A stretch of DNA of 64,000 nt from Actinoallomurus sp963736325 (GCA_963736325.1 CAVTOG010000010.1:868001-932000), one strand, 5' to 3'. Counted from the first letter of the stretch, positions 26,054 to 35,264 are shown. Numbers and translations: made by a program. Notes: generated from the letters alone by a model not told the origin.

Positions 26054-27365
26054 ATCGGCGGCCGCTCACGGCGTAGACGACGGCTCCGGCCGCGAGCCAG
26101 ACCGCGGCGATGACCTTGGCGAGGGCGGTGGCCGACACAATGATCCAGATCGACACCGCCGCGCCCAGGAGCGGGACCACGACGTGCGGGATCCACTGCC
26201 GGCCGCCGTGGCGGATCACGAAGTAGCCGATCACCGACAGGTGCAGCAGCGTGAAGGCCGCGAGCGCCCCCATGTTGACGATGGAGACCAGCACGTCGAG
26301 GCCGTCGCTGCGGCGTGCCGCCCAGACCGAGACGACGAGGCTGATCGCGGCCGTCGTCAGCAGGGCCGCCCGCGGCACCCGTGATCTGGCGTCGACGGAG
26401 GCGAGCACCTGCGGCAGGCCGCGGTCGCGCGCCATGCCGAACAGCAGCCGGGACGCCGCGGCGACGGCCGCCATGGCCGTGAACGCCGGGCCGATGCCCT
26501 TGACGATGGCGAAGGCCTTCTGCAACCACGGCCCGACCGCGACCTTGGTCATCTCGTAGAAGGCGGTGCCCTGCGAGGCCGGTGCCTCCGCGAGCCGATG
26601 GGGGCTCACCGGCATGAGCAGCCCGGCCAGGTACGTCTGGATCACGAACAGGATCCCGGCGAGTGCCAGGCAGAAGAGCACGGCTCGGCCGACCTGGCGT
26701 TCGTCGCCGGTGTTCTCCTCGGCGAAGGAGGCGATCGCGTCGAAGCCGAGGAACGACAGCACCGCGACCGAGACCGCCCCCATGACCGCGGCGCTCGACG
26801 TGCCTCCCGCGCCCAGGAACGGGGACGTCCAGGGGCGTGCGGGCCCGTGGAGGGCGAGCACGACGACGGCCGCGACGACGAACACCACGAGCAGCACGAT
26901 CTCGACCACCAGGACGACGAACCCGACGCGTGCGGCCAGGTGCACGCCGGTGAGGTTCAGCGCGGTCGTCGCGACGAAGGCCGTCAGCGTGAACGCCCAC
27001 GCGGGCACCGACGGCACCAGCGAGTGCAGGGCGATGCCGCAGAACAGGTAGCCGACCGCCGGGATCAGCAGGTAGTCCAGCATCGCCAGCCAGCCTGCCG
27101 CGAATCCGGCGGCCCGGCCGATGCCGATGCTGGCGTACGCGTAGACCGACCCGGCGAGCGGCACCTCCCGCGACATCTGCGCGTACGAGAGCGCGGTGAA
27201 CGCCATCGCGACGGTGGCCACGATGTACACGAGCGCGACCGCGCCCGAGCTCCTGGCGTCGAGGACGCCGAAGACGCCGACCGGCGCGAGAGGCCCGATG
27301 AAGAGCAGCCCGTAGACGATCAGGTCACTCGACGACAGGCTCCGGCGTAGTACCTGCGGCTCCAT
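25989..27365 (-). CDS. APC superfamily amino acid/amine permease
   Basis: 458-residue transporter with about 12 membrane segments. The first carries the APC glycine-rich entry (DLIVYGLLFIGPLAPVGVFG), followed by ALSYAQMSREVPLAGSVYAY and LSFLGFDAIASFAEENTGD on segment 6 region. Closest in type to putrescine/amino acid importers (PuuP/PlaP-like). The C-terminus is a Gly/Ser/Arg-rich tail that overlaps the end of the nitrilase gene on the other strand. Substrate not determinable. Confidence 0.88.
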   Translation of the reverse strand: MEPQVLRRSLSSSDLIVYGLLFIGPLAPVGVFGVLDARSSGAVALVYIVATVAMAFTALSYAQMSREVPLAGSVYAYASIGIGRAAGFAAGWLAMLDYLLIPAVGYLFCGIALHSLVPSVPAWAFTLTAFVATTALNLTGVHLAARVGFVVLVVEIVLLVVFVVAAVVVLALHGPARPWTSPFLGAGGTSSAAVMGAVSVAVLSFLGFDAIASFAEENTGDERQVGRAVLFCLALAGILFVIQTYLAGLLMPVSPHRLAEAPASQGTAFYEMTKVAVGPWLQKAFAIVKGIGPAFTAMAAVAAASRLLFGMARDRGLPQVLASVDARSRVPRAALLTTAAISLVVSVWAARRSDGLDVLVSIVNMGALAAFTLLHLSVIGYFVIRHGGRQWIPHVVVPLLGAAVSIWIIVSATALAKVIAAVWLAAGAVVYAVSGRRSSRAGRGDGGTGTGASSAPAR

Positions 27366-27401
27366 CGACGTCCCCCCGGATCGGCATGGGCAGCCCGCAG
27401 A

Positions 27402-28574
27402 TCAGGAATCTACCTCGTCCAGCCAGGTCAGGACGTCATCGTTGTGCTGACCGAGCTCGGGTGGCGCGGTGTGGACCCGGGGTTCGAGGCCTTCGAAGCG
27501 GAGCGCCGGTCCGGGGAGTTCGACGCGGCCGAGCGTCGGATGGTCGACGCCGATGACGAGGCCCTGTGACCGGGTCTGGTCCCATTCGTACACCTCGTCG
27601 ATGGACCGGATCGCCCCCGCGGGCACGCCGGCCTCGGAGAGCCTGGCGAGCCAATGCTCCCGCGTGCCGCCCGCGAACGCCTTCTCGATCAGCAGGCCCA
27701 GCTCCCCGCGGTTGCGCGAGCGCGTCGGGCTGGTCGCGAACCGCGGGTCGTCCGGGTCGATCCCGACGATCACCGCGAACTTGCGCCACAGGCCCTGGTT
27801 GGCGACGCCGACCTGCAGGAGGCCGTCGGCGCACTGGTAGCTGCCGTACGGGGCGAGCGACGGGTGGTCGTTGCCGATCGCCTGCGGCACCTCGCCGGCG
27901 ACGGTCCAGCGGGTGCCCTGGTAGGCGTGCGCGGCGACGACGGACGCGAGGAGCGAGGTACGGATCACCCGGCCGCGCCCGGTACGGGTCCGCTCCAGCA
28001 GGGCCGCCACGACGCCGTACGCGCCGTTCATCCCGGCCAGGATGTCGCAGATCGACATGCCCATCTTGGTCGGCTGGTCCGGTGAGGGCCCGGTGACGCT
28101 CATGACGCCGGCCTCGCCCTGGACGATCGCGTCGTAGCCGGGGCGCCCGCCCTCGGGGCCGTCGTGGCCGAACCCGGAGATCGACAGGATGACGAGCCCG
28201 GGGTTGAGCTCGTGGAGGCGCTCCGTGGAGAACCCGAGGCGGTCCAGGACGCCGGTGCGGAAGTTCTCGGCGAGGACGTCGGCGTGGCGGACCAGCCGGG
28301 TGAGCGTCTCCTTGCCCTCGTCGGACTTCAGGTCGAGGGTGATCGACTCCTTGTTCCGGTTGCAGGACATGAAGTAGGTGCTGACGCCGGCGTCCTCGTC
28401 CTGCCCTGGTGCCGTGGCGAATGGCGGGCCCCACTGGCGGGTGTCGTCGCCCGTGCCGGGCTGCTCGACTTTGATCACGCGTGCGCCGAGATCGGCCATC
28501 ATCATCGTCGCGTGCGGCCCGGACAGGATGCGGGTGAGATCCAGCACCACGATGCCGTCAAGGGGACCGTTCAT
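27402..28574 (-). CDS. CaiB/BaiF (class III) CoA-transferase
   Basis: 390-residue intertwined-dimer CoA-transferase. Opening LDGIVVLDLTRILSGPHATM with ADLGARVIKVEQPGTGDDTR, and the catalytic Asp in GRPGYDAIVQGEAGVMSVTG (about residue 150), are standard. The acid moved to CoA is not evident: oxalate, succinate/citramalate-type and carnitine enzymes all share this fold. In this catabolic neighbourhood activation of a dicarboxylate such as malonate is possible but speculative. It lies 36 bp upstream of the APC permease on the same strand. Confidence 0.9.
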   Translation of the reverse strand: MNGPLDGIVVLDLTRILSGPHATMMMADLGARVIKVEQPGTGDDTRQWGPPFATAPGQDEDAGVSTYFMSCNRNKESITLDLKSDEGKETLTRLVRHADVLAENFRTGVLDRLGFSTERLHELNPGLVILSISGFGHDGPEGGRPGYDAIVQGEAGVMSVTGPSPDQPTKMGMSICDILAGMNGAYGVVAALLERTRTGRGRVIRTSLLASVVAAHAYQGTRWTVAGEVPQAIGNDHPSLAPYGSYQCADGLLQVGVANQGLWRKFAVIVGIDPDDPRFATSPTRSRNRGELGLLIEKAFAGGTREHWLARLSEAGVPAGAIRSIDEVYEWDQTRSQGLVIGVDHPTLGRVELPGPALRFEGLEPRVHTAPPELGQHNDDVLTWLDEVDS

Positions 28575-28660
28575 GGGGAGACGCCTCCGTGATCATGTGA
28601 ATGCCTACCGGCAGTATGACCCGCCGCGAGTCCGTGCGGCCGCATGACCTCCGTCACGCT

Positions 28661-28698
28661 CGCGGCCCCGTGACCACACAGATGGTCACGGGGCCGCG
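28661..28698 (-). terminator. Strong hairpin terminator after the HNH gene
   Basis: A perfect 16-bp stem, CGCGGCCCCGTGACCA (28661-28676) against TGGTCACGGGGCCGCG (28683-28698), with a 6-base loop, sits 18 bp beyond the HNH nuclease stop. There is no U-tract, as usual in high-GC actinobacteria. Confidence 0.8.
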
Positions 28699-28716
28699 CA
28701 CGGTCGATGAAGAGGA

Positions 28717-29349
28717 TCAGCAGGCGTCGAGAAGCTCTCCCAGCGCGGCCTTCTCCTCAGCGGTGACGGTCAGCGAGAACTTGGACTTGATGTCCGTGTA
28801 CTGCTCGCCGTAGGTGCACCAGTAGGCCTGGTTCGGCGGCTTCCAGGTGCTGGGGTCCTGGTCGCTCTTGGAGCTGTTGCTGGAGCTGGAGGCGATGATC
28901 AGCTGCGAGTCGGTGAGGTCGTTGCCGAACGCCTTGCGCTGTTCCGCGCTCCATTCGTCGGCACCCGAGCGCCACGCGTCCGCCAGCGGCACGACATGGT
29001 CGATCGTCGCCTGCGCGACGACGGTGACGTTCTGGTCGTCGTAGGCGCTGTACCAGGAACCGGACGTCGGCTGGCAGCCGTCGCTGCCCTCGACGACACC
29101 GTCACCGTCGCGTGCGAGCACGTCCTGGCGGGTGGTGCAGCCGTCCGGCTGCCTCGCCCAGATGTCGAACGCGTCGCGGCTGTAGCCGTCCATGCTGTGG
29201 GGAGTCCCGACGACCAGGGCCTCCAGTTCCGCCCGTGCCTGCGACTCGGACGGCGGCGGAGGGGGGTCCGCCAAGGCTTGTGATGAAACTCCGGCGAGAC
29301 TCGCGAGCCCGATCAGGGTCGCGACGAACGTCACGGCAGGTCGTCGCAC
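28717..29349 (-). CDS. Secreted HNH-family nuclease (DUF1524-type)
   Basis: 210-residue protein with a Sec signal peptide (MRRPAVTFVATLIGLASLA, cleavage after about residue 27, ALA-DP). The core IDHVVPLADAWRSGADEWSA with FGNDLTDSQLIIASSSSNSS is the DUF1524/HNH signature found in secreted actinobacterial nucleases and in GmrSD C-termini. Four Cys (in GCTTRQD, GCQPTSG, YWCTYG and the final DAC) probably form two disulfides, consistent with export. It is likely a nutritional or competitive extracellular nuclease. It is not part of a visible restriction system. Confidence 0.88.
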   Translation of the reverse strand: MRRPAVTFVATLIGLASLAGVSSQALADPPPPPSESQARAELEALVVGTPHSMDGYSRDAFDIWARQPDGCTTRQDVLARDGDGVVEGSDGCQPTSGSWYSAYDDQNVTVVAQATIDHVVPLADAWRSGADEWSAEQRKAFGNDLTDSQLIIASSSSNSSKSDQDPSTWKPPNQAYWCTYGEQYTDIKSKFSLTVTAEEKAALGELLDAC

Positions 29350-29639
29350 TGCAGGGTCCTCTCATCCGTGGATCCCGCTCCCCGCATGAGACGTACGCCA
29401 AGAGATAACCAAAAACCTGACAATTGGTAAATATCCTGTGATGACCGGATCTGGACATATGCCCCTTACCTCCCCTCTAACGGGGACGAAAGGTGATCGC
29501 GAAGACGGGAATCTCGGTGGCGCGGAACCCGGTCTCGGGCCGCACGGACCACGCTCGCGGTTCCGCCGCCCGGCGGGCGCCAGTGATCATCCGTGTTCCG
29601 TCAAGGCTGGTCGCAGGCCTCTTTGCCTCATCCGGGACG

Positions 29640-30155
29640 ATGGGCCGCGTGCCCCTGACATACGCGGACCTGGCCGCGCTCCCTCCGTCCTGCGGGCGGG
29701 TGCGGATCATCGCCGTGGACGGCCCCAGCGCTGCGGGCAAGTCGACCTTCGCGGCCAGGCTGGCCGCCCCGGTCGTTGGGGCGGACGACTTCCCCGTGCC
29801 GTGGGACGGCGACCCGCTCGCCTGGTGGGCGCCGTTCACCGCCCAGGTCCTGGAGCCGCTGCGCGCGGGCCGTACGGCGCGGTTCCGCCGGTACGACTGG
29901 CGGCGCGGCGTCTACGGCGCCGAGACCGAGATCCCGGTCGTGCCGGTGCTGGTCGTCGAAGGCGTCGGCGCGGCGCGGGAGGGCGCGCCGGTCTCCCTCA
30001 TCGTCTGGGTCGACGCGCCACGTGCCGTACGCCGCCGCCGGGCCCTGGAGCGCGGCGACGACCCCGCCGCGTGGGACCACTGGTCCGAGGCCGAGGCACG
30101 CCACTTCCGCGCGGACCGTACACGCGCCCGCGCGGACCTCATCATCGGCCCTTAG
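29640..30155 (+). CDS. Uridine kinase-like P-loop protein
   Basis: 171-residue P-loop NTPase of the uridine kinase group. Walker A is DGPSAAGKSTFAARLAA (about residues 28-44), followed by VVGADDFPVPWDGDPLAWWA, which in this family positions the nucleoside, and VLVVEGVGAAR. It ends RADLIIGP. Nucleoside phosphorylation fits a pyrimidine-handling neighbourhood, but the family also contains unassigned actinobacterial enzymes. Start could be the ATG at 29640 or the GTG at 29649; neither has a strong ribosome site. The TAG stop forms the edge of inverted repeat copy B. Confidence 0.8.
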   Translation: MGRVPLTYADLAALPPSCGRVRIIAVDGPSAAGKSTFAARLAAPVVGADDFPVPWDGDPLAWWAPFTAQVLEPLRAGRTARFRRYDWRRGVYGAETEIPVVPVLVVEGVGAAREGAPVSLIVWVDAPRAVRRRRALERGDDPAAWDHWSEAEARHFRADRTRARADLIIGP

Positions 30156-30213
30156 GGCCTGTCTCGAAGCCCCGCCGGCCTACCGCGCGGCGAGGACTCT
30201 GAGACAGGCCTTA
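30153..30213. terminator. Stop-codon-embedded inverted repeat, copy B
   Basis: TAGGGCCTGTCTC (30153-30165) contains the TAG stop of the uridine-kinase-like gene. The opposite arm, GAGACAGGCCTTA (30201-30213), contains, on the minus strand, the TAA stop of hyuB. Ten contiguous pairs plus two outer pairs and a G-T wobble make a stem that can terminate both converging genes. Confidence 0.8.
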
Positions 30214-32010
30214 GCCGTCCACCTCCGCCTGTGTGCGGCCGTCGGCGAGGGTGGGGTAGCCGGGGCCCCGGTCGAAGAACGGCGCCGGGCCGCGGGCGGC
30301 GCGCATGCGGGTCCGCAGGGCGGCCGTCGCCTCGGCGTCCGGCGCCGCCCCGTCCAGGACCACGCCGTAGTCGTCGCGGGCGCCCTCCGGGGAGACCTTG
30401 CCGTCGCGGACGTCGGCGGCGACCCGACCGGGCTCGCGGGCGAGCGGGTCGCCCCAGCCTCCGCCGCCGGTCGTCCGGATGCGGATCACCTCGCCGGCGC
30501 GTACGGGCTGGTCGTCGACCAGACCCTCCATCGGTCCGCCCTCGATCTCGACGCGGAACGGCTGCCCGGCGCGCCCGCCGTTCACGCCCCAGCAGGACAG
30601 GATCGACCGGTCGGCGATGGACATGTAGTGCGCGTCGGCCAGCATCCGGATGTGCTTGTCATAGCCGAGCCCGCCCCGGTACTCCCCCGGCCCGCCGGAG
30701 TCCGTGGCGAGGCCGAGGCGCTCCACGCGGAACGGCCAGCGCGCCTCGGCGAACTCCACCGGGATGTTCCGCGAGTCGGGCACGACGTGGATCGTGTCCT
30801 CGCCGTCGGCGTAGTAACGGCCGCCGGAGCCGCCGCCGAGCACCTCGCGCATGAGGTACGGCTCGGGGTCGTCCCCGTACACGCCGGTGTAGCGGATCGT
30901 CTCCTGGTCGGCGGGCATCCGGCCGCCGGTGGCCTTGGCCAGCACACCGGCGAGGACGCCGAGGAGCCGCAGGATGACGAAGGTGCGGGCGTTGGTGGGC
31001 GCCGGGAAGATCGGCGTGAGCAGCGTGCCCTTCTCCGGGAAGCGCATCTCGATGAGCGGCACGACGCCTTCGTTGACGTCGAGCTCGGCCATGCGCTCGG
31101 GCGAGTCGGCCAGATTCCGCAGGATGGGCGCCAGCCACTTCTTCAGGAAGACGCCGTCGGCGTAGTCGCCCGCATGGTTGATCGGGCCCTTGGCCTGCGG
31201 AGACGTCCCGGTGAAGTCGATGATGATCTTTTCGAGGGTCTTCGTGAGGGTGATCCGCTGGGCGTGCAGGCGCGGCGGGTCGACACCGTCGTGCTCGGCG
31301 TAGTCCTCCCAGACGTGGGTGCCGTCGGGGATCTTGGACAGGATCTCCCGCCGGAACGTCTCGGTGGTCTTGTCGATGATCGCGTCGAAGCACGCCTCGA
31401 CCGCGTCGCGGCCGTACCGCGTGAACAGCTCGCCGAGGCGACGCGCGCCCATCAGGCAGGCCGAGCACTCGGCGTCGAGGTCGCCGGCGAGCGAGTCGGG
31501 CATGCGGGAGTTGCGGGTCATGATGCGCAGCGCGGCGTCGTTGGGCACGCCCTGGTCCCACAGCTTGATCGGCGGGACCATCAGCCCCTCCTCGAACGCG
31601 CTGCGCGCGTGCGAGGGCATCGAGCCGGGCACCGCGCCGCCGATGTCGTCGTGGTGGCCGAACGCCTGCACGAACGCGACCACCTCGCCGCCGGCGAACA
31701 CGGGCACGGTCACGCACAGGTCCGGCAGGTGCCCGATGCCGCCTTCGGACAAGTAGACGTCGTTGTGGAAGAACACGTCGCCGGGCCGCATCGTGTCGAG
31801 GGGGAAGTCCCGCACGATCGGCTGCACCAGCGCGGAGTACGAACGGCCGGTGAGCTTGCGCATCCGGCGGTCGTGGATGCCGGCGCGGAAGTCGTGCGCG
31901 TCGCGGATCATCGGCGACCGCGCCGTACGGGCGATCGCGGTCTCGACCTCGCGCTCGACGGAGCTCAGGGTTCCCTCGACGATCTCGACGAGGATCGGGT
32001 CGGCCTTCAT
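30211..32010 (-). CDS. hyuB: Hydantoinase B / oxoprolinase beta family subunit
   Basis: 599-residue subunit of the ATP-dependent hydantoinase/5-oxoprolinase/acetophenone carboxylase family. Motifs: DPILVEIVEGTLSSVEREVE near the start, AIARTARSPMIRDAHDF, DVFFHNDVYLSEGGIGHLPD, VVAFVQAFGHHDDIGG, and RIRTTGGGGWGDPL near the end. The ATG overlaps the hyuA stop (ATGA). The open frame extends well upstream, but only as a shadow of hyuA. Substrates in this family include N-methylhydantoin, 5-oxoproline, caprolactam and acetone-like ketones, so the substrate is open; a cyclic amide from nucleobase breakdown is plausible. Confidence 0.92.
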   Translation of the reverse strand: MKADPILVEIVEGTLSSVEREVETAIARTARSPMIRDAHDFRAGIHDRRMRKLTGRSYSALVQPIVRDFPLDTMRPGDVFFHNDVYLSEGGIGHLPDLCVTVPVFAGGEVVAFVQAFGHHDDIGGAVPGSMPSHARSAFEEGLMVPPIKLWDQGVPNDAALRIMTRNSRMPDSLAGDLDAECSACLMGARRLGELFTRYGRDAVEACFDAIIDKTTETFRREILSKIPDGTHVWEDYAEHDGVDPPRLHAQRITLTKTLEKIIIDFTGTSPQAKGPINHAGDYADGVFLKKWLAPILRNLADSPERMAELDVNEGVVPLIEMRFPEKGTLLTPIFPAPTNARTFVILRLLGVLAGVLAKATGGRMPADQETIRYTGVYGDDPEPYLMREVLGGGSGGRYYADGEDTIHVVPDSRNIPVEFAEARWPFRVERLGLATDSGGPGEYRGGLGYDKHIRMLADAHYMSIADRSILSCWGVNGGRAGQPFRVEIEGGPMEGLVDDQPVRAGEVIRIRTTGGGGWGDPLAREPGRVAADVRDGKVSPEGARDDYGVVLDGAAPDAEATAALRTRMRAARGPAPFFDRGPGYPTLADGRTQAEVDG

Positions 32011-33998
32011 GCGGTCACCACCAGGTTTCCGTGGGTGTCCATACGGGCGGTGAATCCGGGGTGCAGCGGCAGCGTGGAGCCGAACTCCTCGATCACGGCC
32101 GGTCCCTCCAGTACGTCGCCGGGTTCGAGCCGCTCGCGCGCGTAGACGGGCACCTCGGCCCACTCCTCGAAGTGGACGCGGCGTGTCCCGGTACGTGCCC
32201 GGCTCGGGTCGCCGTCGCCGGGCGGGCGTTCGACCGGGCGGGGGCGCTTGATCGGGCCGATGCCCGAGACGCGCAGGTTGACCCACTCGACCGGGTCGTT
32301 CCGGTGGCAGTAGCCGTACAGCCGCTCGTGCTCGTCGTGGAACCGCCGGGCGACCTCCCCGATGTCCGCGTCGCCGACCGTGACGCGCACCTCGAACGCC
32401 TGGCCGCTGTAGCGCAGGTCCGCCGTGCGCAGGTAGCGGTGCTCGGTGAAGCCCTGCCGGTCGAGCGCGGCGCCGGCCTGGCGCTCCAGCTCCCCGTACA
32501 CCTCGCCGAGCGTCGCCGGGTCGGGGTCGCGCGTGACGTACGTGCGCACGTAGTCGCCGCGCACGTCGACGGTGAGCAGGCCGAAGGCCGACAGGTTCCC
32601 CGGGTCGCGCGGCACGATCACCGACGGCAGGCCCAGGATGTCGATCAGCCGGCAGACCAGCAGCGGCCCGGAGCCGCCGAACGCGACCATCGGGAAGTCG
32701 CGGACGTCGAGACCGCGCTTGACGGTGATCTGCCGGATGGCGTTCGCCTGGTTCCAGGCGCTGATCTCCAGGATGCCGGTGGCGCACGCCTCGACCTCCA
32801 GGCCCAGGTCGGAGGACAGCTTGGTCAGCCCGTCCACGGCGGCCGGCACGTCGAGGGGGATCTCGCCGCCGAGCAGGTGCGGGGGGATGCGCCCGAGGTA
32901 CGCGTGCGCGTCGGTGACCGTGGGGTCCGAGGCGCCGCGGCCGTAACAGAGCGGGCCGGGGTCCGCGCCGGCGGAACGCGGACCGACCTTCATCGTGCCC
33001 TCGGGCGAGATCCACGCGACCGAGCCGCCGCCGGCGCCCACCGTGACGATGTCGATCATCGGGATCTTGGACGGGTAGCGCCCGACCGTCCCCTCCGTCG
33101 TGAGGGTCGGCTCGCCGTCGAGCACCACGGCCACGTCGGTGGAGGTGCCTCCGCCGTCGAGCGTGATCACGTCCCCGGCGCCGTCCAGGGCGGAGCGGGA
33201 GACGAAGGCGGCGCCGAGGGCGCCGGCCGCGGGACCGGACAGGACCGTGGTGATCGGCTGGTCGACGACCTCACCGGCCGACAGGACGCCTCCGCTGCTG
33301 GTCATCACGTACAGCGGGACGTCGCCGAGGCGGCTCTCGATGCGGGAGACGTACCGGCCGATGACGGGCTTGACGGCCGCGTCCACGAGGGTCGTGACCG
33401 ACCGCTCGTACTCGCGGTACTCCCGCAAGACCTCGTGCGACAGCGACACGACGGCGTTCGGGTGCTCGCGCCGCAGGACGTCGCGCATGGCCAGCTCGTG
33501 CGACGGGTCGGCGTAGGAGTGCAGGAAGCAGACGCCGATCGCGTCGACGCCCTCCTCGCGGAACCACCTCGCCGCGCGTACGGCGGACTCCTCGTCGAAC
33601 GGGCGCACCTCCGCGCCCGTGTGGTCGAGCCGCCCGCCGACCGTCTTCACCCGGTGCGCGGGCACGATCCGCGGTGGTTTGACCCAGAAGTAGGAGTTGC
33701 CGTAGCCGTCCGGGACGCTCTGCCGGGCGATCTCCAGGAGGAACTCGAAGCCCTCGGTGGTGATGAAGCCCAGGTCGCCGACGCGGCCTTCGAGGAGCCG
33801 GTTCGTGGCCACGGTCGTGCCGTGGCAGACCGCCGCGATGTCGCCGCCGCCCAGCCGCGCGATGCCCGCCATGAAACCCTCGGCCGGATCGTCCGGCGTG
33901 CTGGGCGTCTTGGTCGTGACGATCTCGCCGCTGTCCTCGTCCACCGCGACGACGTCGGTGAACGTGCCGCCGGTGTCAATACCGATCCTGATCGCCAT
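32007..33998 (-). CDS. hyuA: Hydantoinase A / oxoprolinase alpha family subunit
   Basis: 663-residue ATPase subunit with an actin-like fold. Phosphate-binding motif MAIRIGIDTGGTFTDVVAVD at the start, AVCHGTTVATNRLLEG, LVDAAVKPVIGRYVSRIE, MTSSGGVLSAGEV, LSGPAAGALGAAFVS, DVITLDGGGTSTDVAVV and VGAGGGSVAWI are all present, as is the PRSAGADPGPLCYGRG block. It forms the catalytic pair with the overlapping hyuB gene and hydrolyses or carboxylates a cyclic amide or ketone at the cost of ATP. The promoter lies in the 86-bp gap before inverted repeat copy C. Confidence 0.94.
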   Translation of the reverse strand: MAIRIGIDTGGTFTDVVAVDEDSGEIVTTKTPSTPDDPAEGFMAGIARLGGGDIAAVCHGTTVATNRLLEGRVGDLGFITTEGFEFLLEIARQSVPDGYGNSYFWVKPPRIVPAHRVKTVGGRLDHTGAEVRPFDEESAVRAARWFREEGVDAIGVCFLHSYADPSHELAMRDVLRREHPNAVVSLSHEVLREYREYERSVTTLVDAAVKPVIGRYVSRIESRLGDVPLYVMTSSGGVLSAGEVVDQPITTVLSGPAAGALGAAFVSRSALDGAGDVITLDGGGTSTDVAVVLDGEPTLTTEGTVGRYPSKIPMIDIVTVGAGGGSVAWISPEGTMKVGPRSAGADPGPLCYGRGASDPTVTDAHAYLGRIPPHLLGGEIPLDVPAAVDGLTKLSSDLGLEVEACATGILEISAWNQANAIRQITVKRGLDVRDFPMVAFGGSGPLLVCRLIDILGLPSVIVPRDPGNLSAFGLLTVDVRGDYVRTYVTRDPDPATLGEVYGELERQAGAALDRQGFTEHRYLRTADLRYSGQAFEVRVTVGDADIGEVARRFHDEHERLYGYCHRNDPVEWVNLRVSGIGPIKRPRPVERPPGDGDPSRARTGTRRVHFEEWAEVPVYARERLEPGDVLEGPAVIEEFGSTLPLHPGFTARMDTHGNLVVTA

Positions 33999-34084
33999 GG
34001 CACAGTGTCTACCCGTACCGACGACATGGGCGAATCGTCGAGTTGTGCCAGGCGATCGCCACGGATTTCGGCGACCGCATCCGG

Positions 34085-34139
34085 CTAGGGCCCGTCTCGA
34101 AGACGCGGTAGCACAGCGGGGCCTTGAGACAGGCCCTAG
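34085..34139. terminator. Stop-codon-embedded inverted repeat, copy C
   Basis: CTAGGGCCCGTCTC (34085-34098) and GAGACAGGCCCTAG (34126-34139) pair at 13 of 14 positions. The right arm includes, on the minus strand, the TAG stop of the DsbA-family gene, so the stem would terminate it. The left arm faces hyuA upstream DNA and is not attached to a stop codon. Confidence 0.75.
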
Positions 34140-34750
34140 ATCTGCTCGGAGACCTCGCGCAGCGCGCCCGCGAAGAACTCCGCGGACTGCGCGCCGGACA
34201 CCGCCCAGGTGTTCTCGAAGACGTAGTACGGCACGCCCGTCACCCCGGCCGAGCGCGCGCGGCCGAGCTGGTCCTCGACTTCCGCCTCGCCTTCTCCGGC
34301 CGCGAGACGCCCGGCGACCCCGTCGAGCCCGGCCTCGCCGGCCAGCTCCGAGAGGACCGCGCGGTCGTTCAGGTCGCGCCCTTCGGCGTGGTAGGCGCGG
34401 AACAGGCGCTCGACGACGGCGTCTTGCACTCCGGCCACGTCCGCCAGCGCGATGACCCGGTGGGCGTCGCGCGTGTTCACGGCGATGGCCTTCTCCGGCT
34501 CGTACGGGAGGTTCTCGGCGGCCATCAGCTCGCGCATGCGGGCGTGCATCTCGGCGACCTTGGCCGCTCCGCCGAACCGCTCGGCGAGGATCTCACTCGT
34601 CATCCCGCCACCGACCGCGCCCGGGTCGAGCTGGTACGGACGCCACGTCACATCGAGGTCCCCGTCGTACGCCTCGGCGGCGGAGCCGAACCTGGACCTG
34701 CCGAGATAGCACCACGAGCATACGACGTCGGAGAAGATCTCGATATTCAC
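34136..34750 (-). CDS. DsbA family (FrnE-like) oxidoreductase
   Basis: 204-residue thioredoxin-fold protein with the active site CSWCYLG at residues 11-17 and no signal peptide, so cytoplasmic. IEIFSDVVCSWC, WRPYQLDPGA, NTRDAHRVIALA and GVTGVPYYVFENTWAVSGAQ, with the cis-Pro after GV, are typical of FrnE-like DsbA proteins. Role probably in thiol redox or polyketide-like isomerisation; not assignable. It ends in inverted repeat copy C. Confidence 0.92.
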   Translation of the reverse strand: MNIEIFSDVVCSWCYLGRSRFGSAAEAYDGDLDVTWRPYQLDPGAVGGGMTSEILAERFGGAAKVAEMHARMRELMAAENLPYEPEKAIAVNTRDAHRVIALADVAGVQDAVVERLFRAYHAEGRDLNDRAVLSELAGEAGLDGVAGRLAAGEGEAEVEDQLGRARSAGVTGVPYYVFENTWAVSGAQSAEFFAGALREVSEQI

Positions 34751-34846
34751 ATCCGCGAAAACCGGCGAGGCGCGCCCGGCATTCCTGGCCGCCCGAGGAT
34801 CGCTAGGCTTGGCAGGTCAGACATCGTCCACGTCGAAAGATTTCCC

Positions 34847-35221
34847 ATGGCTCTCGAGCGACCCGAGATCGACTTTCCCGAGGGCGACCCGCCCGCCGAC
34901 CTGCAGATCACCGACGTCACGGTCGGCGACGGCGACGAGGCCAAGCCCGGCTCCACCGTCTCCGTGCACTACGTCGGTGTCGCGCACTCCAGCGGCGAGG
35001 AGTTCGACGCCTCGTGGAACCGCGGCGCGCCGCTGGACTTCCCGCTGGGCGCCGGACGCGTGATCCAGGGATGGGACCAGGGCGTCGCCGGCATGCGCGT
35101 CGGCGGCCGTCGCGAGCTCGTCATCCCGCCGCACCTCGGTTACGGCAACCGCGGCGCCGGTAACGCGATCAAGCCCGGCGAGACGCTGATCTTCGTCGTC
35201 GATCTGCTCTCCGTCAGCTGA
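34847..35221 (+). CDS. FKBP-type peptidyl-prolyl isomerase
   Basis: 124-residue single-domain FKBP. Features: GDEAKPGSTVSVHYVGV, FDASWNRGAPLDFPLGAGRV, IQGWDQGVAGMRVGGRRELV, IPPHLGYGNRGAG and IKPGETLIFVVDLLSV. No signal peptide, so a cytoplasmic folding enzyme. The ATG follows GAAAGA at 6 bp. Followed within 7 bp by a strong bidirectional hairpin. Confidence 0.95.
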   Translation: MALERPEIDFPEGDPPADLQITDVTVGDGDEAKPGSTVSVHYVGVAHSSGEEFDASWNRGAPLDFPLGAGRVIQGWDQGVAGMRVGGRRELVIPPHLGYGNRGAGNAIKPGETLIFVVDLLSVS

Positions 35222-35227
35222 CCGTGC

Positions 35228-35261
35228 CCGTACGGGCAGGAGACCCCTCCTGCCCGTACGG
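35228..35261. terminator. Bidirectional terminator, FKBP / NAD(P)-binding protein
   Basis: CCGTACGGGCAGGAG (35228-35242) pairs perfectly with CTCCTGCCCGTACGG (35247-35261) over a 4-base loop. It fills the 43-bp space between two converging stops. Confidence 0.85.
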
Positions 35262-35264
35262 CGC

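Noticed and set aside
28717..29349. Restriction or phage-defence nuclease
   Set aside because: It has a signal peptide and paired cysteines, is alone, and has no methylase or defence partner, so a secreted nuclease is more likely.
30153..34139. Copies B and C as terminal inverted repeats of one 4-kb transposon holding hyuAB
   Set aside because: Each copy is itself a complete inverted repeat, and the same motif occurs at unrelated gene ends, so they are better read as separate terminator-like elements.
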